Of a stretch of DNA of 64,000 bases, positions 41,123 to 53,400 are shown piece by piece; position 1 is the stretch's first letter; the number at the start of each line of letters is the position of its first letter. The notes beneath the pieces were generated by a model, which worked only from the letters and a program-made list of their open reading frames with translations, did no database searches and was not told the origin of the DNA. Position numbers and translations under genes: made by a program. Source of the DNA: Ficedula albicollis (taxonomy: Eukaryota; Chordata; Aves; Passeriformes; Muscicapidae); contig NW_004775928.1 of NCBI RefSeq assembly GCF_000247815.1, positions 126,501 through 190,500 on the forward strand, given 5' to 3'.

Positions 41123-42496
41123 GATTTTTAACTAGTCTTGATAAAAGTTTAGAGTTTTGTCTAATGGAGATAGATAGGCAAAGGTTTTTTGGGCATATAA
41201 AATTATTAACAGTGAAAACAGATGCTGGCAGTGTGACTGGAAGAGGAAAAAGTTTCACTTGGTGTAGAGTCAGGAAACATTCAAAATCTGAAGGGATAAA
41301 AAGGCGGAATATAAAAATGCAGATTCATACTTGCAGGCAGTGTTATAAATTGCAGTTTGTACTTTGCAGCTCATTTTAGAAATGATTAATTAATTTTTCA
41401 GTCTTGAAATTTTAACTAGTAAGAAGATGCCAGGTGGTAGATGAGATAGGTATTTAACAAAAAGATGCTTAAACTGTTAAGTTACAGAGGAGGGGTTGGG
41501 TTTGTAAGCAGTAAAGGATGGCAGCCAAGTGGCTAGCAATATTCTGTCTTGGGCAGATTCAGCCACACCAAAGGAATTTCAAGTGCAATAAAAATTTACA
41601 CATTATACCAAAGCATACAAAAGCTATAGTTAAAAAGTATAAGTGAAAAGTCTGATTCTTCACTACAGGGGTGAAGAAGTAGCTGGAGTAGCTGTCATTA
41701 CACCACCAGAAAAATTAATAATAAATTCCGGAGCACATTTTCTACAGATCTGTCATAAAAAAAATTAGTGAGTGACAGTCCAGAAAGCTGTAATTGAGAT
41801 GTGTAACTGCTCAAGCCTGAGCTACCATTTGATCCTGTGCTTAAATGCTTTTTGTGGCAATGCAGATCCATTCTACAGTCCAGAACTCAATATACAGTCA
41901 AACCTGGCCCAGCTGTTTAGTTTTCTTTTGTGAGGTAAACCTGACCTTTTCTTAAATTTAAATATAAAAGAAGCACATTAAAAATTTCAGGTGATTCCTC
42001 ACTTGGCAATACTGCCTGCTGAATCTGAGCAAAGGATACTTCCACACCGTTTCATATTAGAACTGGAACCTGTTGTTATCCTTCAGATTAAACACAAGGA
42101 GTCTTTGTTCATGTCTTTTAGTCAGGGATTTAGTTTATTTTCATGGTACACAAAAAGAAAGAGGGGAGACACTATTATATTATCAAAATGAATCCTCATG
42201 GTTGTTGCTGTGTTATTTTCTGAAACTGTTGAATTAAATTGCTGACCATTGTCCCGCTCTTGTTTTATTCTGGTAACTGTATGATTTCTGAGAGGTAGCT
42301 TTCAATTCACTAGTAAATAGAATCTCTAAGTCATCATGCATTTTTTCACAGGCATTTAGTGCCTTCAGACTACTGACAGAAACACTAGTCTGTCAAACAC
42401 TAAATCCAAAATTATATTTCCTACTACTTCAATCACACCAGAAGGATATACAGGGAGACTCCCTATGGTGATTTTAAGACTTAGTATTTACCTGCC
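41123..42496. other. Non-coding stretch, nothing recognised
   Basis: AT-rich sequence up to the LTR at 42,497. Confidence 0.6.
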
Positions 42497-42675
42497 TGTT
42501 GTGTTTTAACCCCAGTTGGCAATGAGGTACCATGCATCTGCTCACTCATTATCCTTGTGCCCCTTTCTAGTGGGATGGGGAAGAGAATCGGGGGAAGAAA
42601 TGCTCTTATTTTTAGATAAGAACAACTTAATAATTGAAATGTATTAAAATATTATGGTATTATACCAAGAGCAGC

Positions 42676-42715
42676 AATAATAGTAATAATAACAATAATA
42701 ATAACAACAGCAAAA
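42676..42715 (+). repeat. (AAT/AAC)n microsatellite within the LTR
   Basis: AATAATAGTAATAATAACAA and similar units. This block is typical of the same LTR family in other copies, so it is part of the element. Confidence 0.8.
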
Positions 42716-42838
42716 GAAGAGAGAGGAAGTTACCAAGAGATGTCCAATGCAAGTGCTCAGCGGCCACTAAATGATGACCAACCTGTCTCCCAGAAGAAAC
42801 TGGTATCTCCAATTGGAGGAACTGGCCAGTTCCTTGCA

Positions 42839-42848
42839 GTTTATATAC
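42839..42848 (-). promoter_or_regulatory. TATA box of the solo LTR
   Basis: GTATATAAAC on the minus strand. Its distance to the downstream polyadenylation-type signal is suitable for an LTR promoter. Whether it is still active is unknown. Confidence 0.55.
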
Positions 42849-43104
42849 TGGGCATGACACCCCATGGTATGGAATATCTGGCCAGTTCAGGTCAGCTGTC
42901 CTGGCTGAGTTCCTTCCCAGCTTCTTGTGCACCTGCTGGTTGGCAGAGTATAGGAAGCTGAAAAGTCCTTGCCTTAAGGTAGCACTACTGAGCAGCTACT
43001 AAAATATTAGAGTGTTATTAACATTATTATCATGCTTAATCCAAAACACAACTTTGTACCAGATAATAAAAAGAGAATTAACTGTCTCAACTGAAACCAG
43101 CACA

Positions 43105-46100
43105 CTGTTATTTCTCTCTTACTTGAAGGAACTATTTGTGATAGAAAAAATATTGAAATATACAGTACTGTCATTGAAGTCTATTCCTTCCTAATGGAAA
43201 AAAACCTACAAGACTGTAAAAGGTGCTCCCTGCTGACTAGCCCACAGTATGCCCCATCATGTTCCAAACACAGAGAAAGGCGAGCTTATTTTAGTACATT
43301 TTTAAAAGTCTGAAGCAGTGGCTCTGCTTCCAGATGTCTCTCTGCAAAGTGGAGCACAAAAATGTTATCTAGCTACTAGACTGCATGCATCACATGCAGA
43401 AAAACTTGTGCACTTAAAGCTCAGAAACAGCCACTCAATAAATGAAGTACTTGCATTTCTTCCTCTTACCTGGCTACATTAAAGCAAAATTAATTTATAT
43501 AGGGATGAAATGGAGTTCCTGAAATACAATTCTTCTGCTACTGTGAGCAGTCACTTCATGTATTTATTATTTTATCATCATATTGCATCTGGAATATACT
43601 TGGAATTTACTTATGACTTCTTTTTCCCTGCTACTCTCCCTGGGATACTTTTTTTCATGATGCCCTGAGACTTTCTGATCTTTTTTTAAGTCTTTCTAGC
43701 TTTCCTAGATACAGTTTTTATATTAGTCATAGATAGAAGAAGCATTTGCATGTGTGTCCATGAAACATACCATTTTGACTTGGATTTCATATGGAAAACA
43801 ACTGGTGTCATACACACTGTTCACTAGCAGATTTCAGGTCTTCATACAGTGAATCTCAAACCATTCAGTTTTGAAAGATACTGCTGAAATATTAGTTTCT
43901 TTCAGTGTTGCCTGCTTTTCTTTTCTGCTTGATGGCACAGACAAATCTATCAGAAAAGTTTCTCTTAGGATTTCTTACTTAACCTTGCAGATCAAAAAAG
44001 TTTGGGCAAAAATATGATGCTAATGAGAATTAGCCTGTCCTCATAATATAAAGGAAAAATTCTCTGGGGAGCTTGTAATGCAAAACAAACAAAAGAGTTA
44101 ATGAACTATTTTTTTCATTTGAGGAAGATTTAACTTTGCTGCAATCTGACTGAAATATGGGGTAAAACTCTAGTTGTATCATCCCTGTTCATTAGCCTAA
44201 CTCAAGTCAAGTCTGTCAGTGGCTGAGTAAATTGCAGGCACACCTATGTACATATTAATCTATTACAAACAAGCCTTTGCTTTTCATTCTACCTCTGTGC
44301 TCTCCAAATCGGATTCCTTTAGACTTAGGCTAAGATTATGCTGGTGGTTTAGACAGTGACTGTCAATCACAGCAGGCTGCTGCTGAAAATGTTTATATAT
44401 ATGGGTTAGCTTTGCATTGCTTTAGGTCTTCAAACTCACTAAATACTTAATTTCTCAAACAGTTTTTCACACCACAAGATAAATTCACAAGATAAATTAA
44501 CTTACTTTTGGACATGGAAAAATCTTTTCAGTGATGGTTTAGGGATATTTTAGGCTCTTATAACACATGTCTTTTAAAAACAGTAGAAGAAATACCTCTA
44601 GGTTTAAATCCAATATATCATGAAGCAAAATATGATTCTTGGTACATGTTGATACCGAGCACCTACTAGTGACTCCTTTCCATCAGTGCTATATTGGATA
44701 CACCTCTGTTGTATGCATACAATAAAGCCGACTTTATGATGGGGCAAATGACTAAACTGTCATTATCCTATTTTCCATAAGCATATACAACTACTGTGGT
44801 GTACTTTGGTGGCTGGTGCTCTGTTTTTCAGGCACTAAGAACAGAGTAATTTAATTATTTTTTCCTAATCAAAAAAAAGTTCATGGGAACTTTGGAGGTG
44901 ATTCAGCACAGGGTCACAAGATATATCCAAAGAACAGAAAAAATACTTTACAGAAATAAATCTAGAAAAAGAAAGAATTCTGTGTTTTAATTCATCAGAA
45001 TGACAAGTGAAAGCTAATTTCATACTACTTTGTAATTATTTGCATGGAGAAAAATACTCAGTAATGCCTCTCACTTCTTTTACACAGTGGCCATAATGAG
45101 TCAAATAAGCTAAAGGAAAAAAGCTGAACAAAACCATACTGGATATGAGGAGTAAATTTTCAAGTTTAATTGTCTTTGAAATAAAAAACAAAGCATTCTT
45201 CCAGGATTCTTTCTGGTCTGAAATTAAGAGAACATTCTGAAAGAAATACTTCAGTAACTCAATCATAAGTTACTTGACTTGAAGGAGGTATTACTGACTA
45301 AAAAGATCTCACATGGCTTGAAAATTATATATGCATATATAGCCATTTATATTTAAATCTGTTTAAGTTAATTCAACTATTTAAAATTTTGAAATTTCTA
45401 GAATCTTTGTTATCCTGAGTGCTTTTCTTCTGTCCTATCATATATAGAAATCTGACTTGGTCAGCTGTACTTGTGCCACTGTACTGTTGTATAGAGCTGA
45501 ACCAAAAATAAATTAAAACCTCGAAAAGAAGGTTGCTATTTCCAATTTTTGTTTCAATTTTGTTTCCCTGGAGGACCTGCATCCTGGTGCAAATGTGGTA
45601 GCTGTGTTTCACAGCACTAACACCACAGCAGTACACTTTCATAGCACCATGAGCTGACTTGGCAGGTCAGCAAATGAGAAAGGGAATAGAAATTAACTGC
45701 TTTTTCAACTGCTTTTTTTTAACAAGCTCATTTTTCAGGCATCTTGATTTGTTTCGGTGCAGATTTTCCTCATATCAGAGGTTTTATCTTCACATTCTTT
45801 CATTAAGTCTATTATTGGCTGCAAAACATGCACAGTTGATTGTGGAAAGGATACCTGGTAAGGATATTAGTCTACTGAATTTATCATTTCTATAGGCTTA
45901 TTTTTTTGGATATTCAAAATACACATATATATAATGTGCATAAATCAAGGCTGTTGATAATTTAAATCAGTTCTGCAGATGACCTGAGTGCCATTCTTAT
46001 TTCACACAAAAACCTGGTCAAGATTTCGCTACCCATTCTTTATGACAAGTATGAAAATATTAGATGTCCTTGTGGTGAGTAATTTCCTAAAATAAGTCTA

Positions 46101-47651
46101 GATTTTACTTTTATTTTCTCTCAGAGTTAATCTAGTCTCCAGTATTTCTCTTTGTAAAGCAGTAAAAGAGGTTTTGGTGTATTTTTGTGATATTATGGTG
46201 TAGAGGTATATAAAATCACAAGTTCCTGTGAAAGAAGCATTTAAACTTCACCTTAAAAATGGGATGAAATGGAACTTAAAATTTGATTGTATTTCCAGCG
46301 CTAGGCATAGAGGGTTTTTTGGTAAATTTAAGGTAATTTTGAAACTGAGCATTCTAATATGTGCCGTAGAGTTCAGTTTCTGAAAAGATTTTGGGGGAAA
46401 AAAAAGCCAGAATTAGAAAAAAAACCTTGCCATCCACTGGTTCCTTAATGTTATTGGTTTGTTAGAAGGGGTACAGAAAAAAAACTCTCCAAAATATACC
46501 AGAAAGCTCAAAATGCATGTGCCTTATACACCATAACTGAACTGTAAATTGTAGTTTTTGTTTGGGGTTTCTTTCCCCCTTTAAGATGAAAAAACATTTG
46601 TTGTCTGTTTTGGTTTATCAGTTTTCCCTTGTCAATCTGCTCTAGGAAAAGACAAAATCATTCAGTCTGTGGCCCAATTTGATTCAGTATCCCCCTGTGA
46701 AAGAGCCATTTGTTTACACTGAGAATGAAGAATCAGGTGTATGAGGAGATACTGGAATTCTGCCATATGTTGTAACATATGGGTAATTTTCACTATGTTA
46801 AATCCATGTGAAGGAGGGGACCCTTGTGGACAAATGTACTGCATTTTCCTGTCTTGAACCCTTAGTAAGAATACTTAGCAGTTTCATACCATGCAAAAGA
46901 ATTAACTAACCTTCACCAGACCAGAGATTTTGTAAATATTAATACAGAAAATCCAGCTTAAAAAAAAGGACAGTGAGGCACCAAGTGAGTGTAGAGCTGT
47001 TCTGATCTTGGTAATTAAGACATGAGAGCCCCTGCTCTTCTCTGTGTTTTGCAGCAAATGCTGCTATGTAACAGGCTTTGAAATATGTACATATCTCTGT
47101 ACAAATTGCAAAAAATTGTCTTTGCTCACATTGGTAGTGACAAAGAAATAAAACTGTTTCCAGTTTCTAAAATGCAGAGAAATGTAGAGAAATACATGTT
47201 TTATTTTATGAGATATGACACACAGAGATACAATTCAGTGTGAGCTACTGTAAGTTAGATGAAGGACAGTTTTTACTCTTATTTCTGCAGCTTGCTACCT
47301 GATGCTGCATTGGTGGAATCACATTTACATTTGTATAACTGCACTGGTTCTGTATTCGAGGAGTGGAATTAAGAGACATAGCAAGAAAAATAATCAAAAA
47401 TGGGACCATAAAAAAGCAATCAGCTTCTTGCTCCCCTTATCACTCTCCACCCCACACATTCCTCTTGAAATCTGTGATTGTACACATCCCTTTACCTTAC
47501 TTTACATAGTGCTTCTAGGTGACTTCCCGTGATACTTATATTCAGGCTATAGAAATAAAACCCAGTCTTCTGGAGCCATTTTCCTTTGAATTCTTAGCTG
47601 TTTTGTTTGTCTTTTCTTTACCCTGATCATTGAACATATAAAACTGATAAT
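43105..47651. other. Non-coding stretch, no gene recognised
   Basis: AT-rich. A faint CR1-like reading around 44,880-44,970 (AGGTGATTCAGCACAGGGTC) is too short to call. Frames stay below 90 codons. Confidence 0.5.
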
Positions 47652-48026
<375 letters not shown>

Positions 48027-49259
48027 AACTGGCATACTGGGCTTTCTTTTTGATTTTATTTTATTTTGTTGCAAAACAAGAAAGTTTAATTCTAAGAGTT
48101 CTCAAAATCCCAACAAAATCTCAGCTACAAGGAGAAGTTTCAGAAATATTCTTTAACCTTTTTTACATAAAGCATCAATGAGAATGTATTTATTTTCACT
48201 TCCAAAGAGGTTTAAATATATTCTCATTTCATGTTGTATGTATATGTAGCATAATTTTGTACAGTGATAATCTAAAGTAAAAAACCCAGAAGATCTGTGT
48301 CAGACAGATTTTAGACCCTAGTCCCACAAATATAATTCTATAAGTAATATTGAAAAAGTCTGTAGTTTTTGTGAAGTCAGTTGAATCTCTTGAACTGTAT
48401 TTTAAGCTCATGTAAAGTCTTTTAAAAGTGAATGACTGTAAATCCTTTTCTGTAGTATCAGAATTGGCCTACTATTTATAACAGAAAGAAAGCAGTATAT
48501 ATGCAGGCTAGAAGAACACTTTGGGTACAAGAGGCAAATAATAATAATTCATTTAGGCACTCGTGTCCAAAAGTCATACAAAGTGATATGGGGCATTTTA
48601 CCTAGTGTAGTTTATACCATTAGGTGCTATAACATTTAAGTCATTTGTAACAGAAAACAGTCAAAATTTAAAATTCAAATATAATACTTAGGCGTGTTAT
48701 GTTTTAAGAAGAGCAATGGTACTATGCAACTCTCTTAGTTTTGTTTTATTTTATTTAAATGTGGCTGTTTTCTGTGTAAAACTCTCAATTTATCATGGTA
48801 TGCTTAAATTGGAGAGCCTGATGTTGACATTAATTCATTGCAGTGCAAGCATTCAATGTTATTGTACATATGTTATAGCATATGGCAGGATTTCATTCCT
48901 CATCTCCTTCTTATGCTCTGTCCTCAGAGTCACTAAAAGTCTGTCCCATGAGATGACTTTTTGTTAAATTAGGTCAGCAACTGAAGTAGAACATGTGTCA
49001 ACTCCTCTGCTGAGAAATACATACAGCAGTGTTAACACTTGAAAATTATCTTTTCTTCAACTGTTTCAGGCTGGAGATGTAACAAGAGATCTTATAGACG
49101 TTTCTGACTTCTCTTCAGCTATTCGTGAGATATTTTAATTTTTTTGTTATTTCTATATTGACTATCCTGTTGTTTTCGGACATTTAAAGAATGCTCCTTA
49201 GATGTCTGTGGGCAGAGCTAAGTTCACCTCTGTGAAGCTCCGTAGTGGTATGTAGGCAA
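48027..49259. other. Non-coding stretch, nothing recognised
   Basis: AT-rich, no repeat family or exon identified. Confidence 0.6.
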
Positions 49260-49322
49260 CTCATGCTCATGCTCATGCTCATGCTCATGCTCATGCTCAT
49301 GCTCATGCTCATACTCATACTC
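49260..49322 (+). repeat. (CTCATG)n hexanucleotide microsatellite
   Basis: About eight perfect CTCATG units followed by two CTCATA units. The length suggests it is likely to vary between individuals. Confidence 0.95.
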
Positions 49323-50264
49323 AGTTAATGCCTAGGCTGAGTATGATATTGGTAGTAGAAGAATGCTTTTTGCATAAATTTGTCTCCACAGGCTCTGTAT
49401 TGCTTTGCCGTATCCCATTTCACTTTACACATAGCGACACATTTCCCTGAGGGGAGAAAAGCTAACATAGCACAGATTGGTGTATGCAGGGTATATCTGC
49501 AGGACGTGATCTTGTTCCAGCACTCCAAACAGAAAGAAATTTTACTCCCATTTCTTGACCAGCAGTTCCATTCCCACTGCCTTTCTGAAACCCATGATTT
49601 TATAAAACTTTACAATAGCCTTTTCAGGCTTTTGCATCCTTTTCAGGCTGATGAGTATAAGCCTATTTAATTGTTCTTCCATGCTACAGGCTTGATTAGT
49701 TTTCTTTCTGCCTTTAAATGTTTTCCAGGTCTTCTATTCATTTTTTGAAATGTTAAGTTTCATACCCGTGATGTTAAGTTTCATAACCATGGTGTTCAAG
49801 AGGCAGAGGTACCATAGATTGATACAGTAGCTTATTTTCTCTGTTTTTTGTTTCCTTTAATTATTTCTTTACCACTTTTTTTTATAATTTCTAATACTTT
49901 ATTTACTTTTTTTTTTGAGTGTGTTGTGTGTGTTGCTACCTAGGACTCAAGTAAAATTGTCATGGAAGTATTGATTTTTCTCATAGATCTAATTTCTGAG
50001 TAGAAGCAGTCAGCTCAAATCAGACTTTACAGCTTGTCAGGTTTAAGTTACGAAATTTAATTTATTCTTCAATGCACAGTTAAGACTTGAAACTATGAAT
50101 CAGCAATGAACAGAAGTTTCCATACTGTTCTGACCTTTTTTTTTCATTCTTTAATATCTCAGTGTGGATTTTCTGATCCTATTGTCTGAAATACAGAAGT
50201 GACAGTTTTAGCTGCTTTTCCTCCAGAACGATGACTTGTACAGAAATGGATGTAGAAAGGCTTC
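49323..50264. other. Non-coding stretch, nothing recognised
   Basis: Contains a short direct repeat (ATGTTAAGTTTCATA, about 49,750 and 49,771) and T-rich patches. A 96-codon frame at 49,380 has no known domain. Confidence 0.55.
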
Positions 50265-50420
50265 TGAAATAAAGGTAGAGCATCTTAGAAGACTGGGATA
50301 CTCCAGCTTGTTTATTCTAAAAGAGGCATGATTGCTCTCCACAAGAACATTTTGAGGTCAAACACTTAGGAGGGAACTCCTGCCAAGCTAAAGGTCAGAT
50401 AAAGGTGAACATCCGCATAA
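50265..50420 (+). mobile_element. Ancient CR1-type LINE 3-prime remnant
   Basis: CATCTTAGAAGACTGGGATA, TTGTTTATTCTAAAAGAGGC and ATGATTGCTCTCCACAAGAA correspond in order to the conserved segment near the 3-prime end of CR1 elements. Divergence is high. Confidence 0.45.
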
Positions 50421-53400
50421 ACCCAAATATGTGTCAGCAGTCCCTGAATAGATTTTGGGCTAGGATTCAGACAACTGCTAACTTTATTCCTACTGGGTTA
50501 CCAGTGGAACCAGTGAGAAGAAAAAGAAAAATCCTGTTTTCACTATGTGCTTTAGAAGTGGAAGAAAGGTGTCACTCTGATATGCTTCTTGAAGAAGTAG
50601 GAAACCAGGTCTTACATAAGAATCTTTAGCCCTGTCTTCTACTCACATTAGTAGAAAGATGACATTTGTTATCTTTTCAACAGAAAAGGGAGAAGAAAAA
50701 AAACCCCAAACTCAGCAACTTTGCCCAAACATTTCAAAAGGCTGTGGCCCTTGTATTGGAGCATACAAGGCCAAACATAACATTTCCAGTAACCCTACGT
50801 GCGTCGAAAAAATACAAGTTATAACTAAATCTTTGTTCATACTTCCCGCTCCATTGTTTATCTTAGAAAGTAAACACTACACACTTTACGGATGCCAAAT
50901 GGGTTTTCCAATGAGTATTGTCCCTTGGATGCATGAATATTAACTAAAAATATTATTTCTGTTTACTATTTCTGATATCTTGACTGTTACTTGCATTTGA
51001 ACACTCCTTACGTGAAGTAAAAGTACAACTCGATAAGAGACAGAAGGAAAGAGAAGAGATGAATGTGTGCATTCTTAGTGTTGTTATTATTGATAGTAAC
51101 ATACCCAGGTAACTGAAACACAGAATGCATTATGATTCCTGAAACAAGCCTTGGATACAGAATGCTGCTTATCTTCACTCTTGTCATTCATTTCTTCCAT
51201 CCCACCTTCTCCTCTTACCAAGTTCTTTAGAGACAGTTGCATTCCTTCCAAGCACATTTTCTTACCCACATTATATGTTATGCCAGCTCTTTTATTTAGC
51301 ATTTTTCACACATCCTTCACATCTCCTTTACAGTCTCCAGTCAATAAGCGTTAAGACCTAAATACTCCTTTACACTTCATGGCTATTCCCTTATCACATG
51401 CATTTTCTGTTGCCTGAAGGCATATCTGTACAATTTTTGTTACTGAAATCTGGGTTTTTTTCTTCCCAACCAGATGGAGGATGTGTAAATGTGTCTAAAG
51501 ACTCAGAATACCATTAACTTGGTTTTTACAGAGCTCTGGGAGACACAATGTCTTTCTGCCGCCTTTTAAACTAGGCTGAAAAAAAAAAGTAATAACTCTG
51601 CAATACAAGCAAAGCAACTTTAGCACATTATTTTGTCCCTTATAGCTCAGACTGCAGGGAAGAAAATATGCCCTTCTGCTGCTGTGCATTAATCTTTTGC
51701 TCTTTGGAAAACAGCACAATCCTCAAGTCATACACAAGCTGGATTTACATTATTCCATTAAGTATTGATTGTAATGCTTGAAGCCTTTATTGTTGTAATT
51801 TATCAGAGCTTTTTGCACTATGATGGGTAGAAAATAATACTGTTCAGCAACTGCTCATTGTATACTCCACAACTGATAGGGCAAAAGTGGCCAAGAAGTG
51901 TTGTTGCTATCCATTATTTTTTAAGTCAGTAGATTCAGAAGAAAAGCTATATTAACCTAATGTGCTCAATATCTGGTGTTGAGCAAATAATATAAGACAC
52001 ATCCAATCTCTAACTGGACAAAGCTATCTGAATAAGGGTTATTTTACAAGTGTGTGGCATTCTCTTAGAGCAGCTCTGTGAGACCAAGTTCATTAAGTGC
52101 AAGAAGCTAGAATCTTCTCTTTTTTTGGCAGAGTGGTTTTCAATCTTATTTTTATCATCTGGAGCTCATCTAGTTTCCCTGTTTAACTGCAAACTGGAGT
52201 TATTGCTCCAGTAAGACATCAGATTAAATTTTTAAAAAGAAATTGAGAATGATCAGCAATATTTAAAAAAAAATCGTATGATTGAATGAAAAAGCATATA
52301 TGTGTAAAGGAGCTAAGGTTGTTTTCTAAAACATTTCACAGAAGTTTTCTGTTCTCCAAATATGCGTTTCACAAACGATGACTTGGAAGATTACAATATT
52401 GGAAAACATCTGTGCCAACTCCGTCAAAATATTGCTTCTATATACATGTGTTTATACATCTAAAATAAGTCTGAAGGATGTTACAGAAAAATTCAAACCA
52501 CCAGTGTAAGTTTTGGCAAGAATCTGGTTGAAGTAAATTATTATGTCTACAAAAAATTGCATCAAGCTTATTAAAATATTAGTTTAATTTCATGTAATAG
52601 TTTTAAAAACATTGAGACTGCTGTCTACCCCAACTTTTTATAGTTTCACACAGGGTAAAATTTGCCTCTTAGCTGAAGGAGGGTAACATTGAGTCCATCA
52701 CTGAAGAGGGACAGGGATACTCAGCTGTCTCATCTTCAGATATTGGCTACTGAAGGACCTGAACACTGTCAAAGCTATCCAAAACCTCATTCAGTTTAAT
52801 TTCTGATGATCTTTGTGCTTGTCAGCATTTCAAGGGGATTCTTGGGTACAGATTGCTCAGGTCTGGTTTGAGGAGTTATTACAGAGCATGTCCTACTGCT
52901 GAAAAGATACAAAATATACAAAATATTATCTGTAATGCCTTCACTGTTGGTTAATACTCTGAAACCAGCAAATGAGGTATTTGAAGCTGGATTTTGTTGT
53001 TTTAATTATTCAGTAAAGTGCTTTAGTGGACATAGAGCAATTGCTGCTATCTCCACTTTATTTTTTCCTAGAGTTGGGATTACAGAGTGAATTCACCACC
53101 TTTGGGTGGCAAGGAAGACAGCTACTTCCCTGCAGCTAAAAGCTGATAGAGTTGATATCCAGTTCTGCTGTAAAAATTGAGGACTGTCATTGGCATAGAG
53201 CTGGTTAGATTAGTGGCTGTTGTGAGTCTTTTTGGTAGGTATCGGTAACTTGCTGTGTCCTTCAGATGGAGCCTGAAAATGTAATTCAGAGTTCTGTTAG
53301 ATGACAGTAAAAGCTTCAGGGTAGTAATGCTCACTGCTAAAATGTCAAAGTTCTGTTGCAGAGTTGGAGTTTGAACAACAGCAGAATCACCTAAAGATTG

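Larger units (their letters stand above)
42497..43104 (-). mobile_element. Solo avian endogenous retroviral LTR
   Basis: On the plus strand the element runs from TGTTGTGTTTTAACCCC to CTGAAACCAGCACA, so both ends obey TG...CA. Read on the minus strand it starts TGTGCTGGTTTCAGTTGAG. It has a TATA box (GTATATAAAC, plus-strand 42839-42848) about 210 bases before a decayed ATTAAG polyadenylation-type signal, then the U5-like segment ending GGGGTTAAAACACAACA. Motifs TTCCATACCATGGGGTGTC and CAGCTTCC...CAAGAAGCTGG match a common LTR of bird genomes. No internal region is present on either side, so it is a solo LTR. The flanks (CCTGCC and CTGTTA) do not give a clean target duplication, which suggests an old insertion. 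Confidence 0.8.

Noticed and set aside
44880..44990. Faint CR1-like motif
   Set aside because: Too short and diverged to distinguish from chance by eye.
49260..49322. Regular repeat that could suggest an array with spacers
   Set aside because: It is a simple hexanucleotide microsatellite without spacers.
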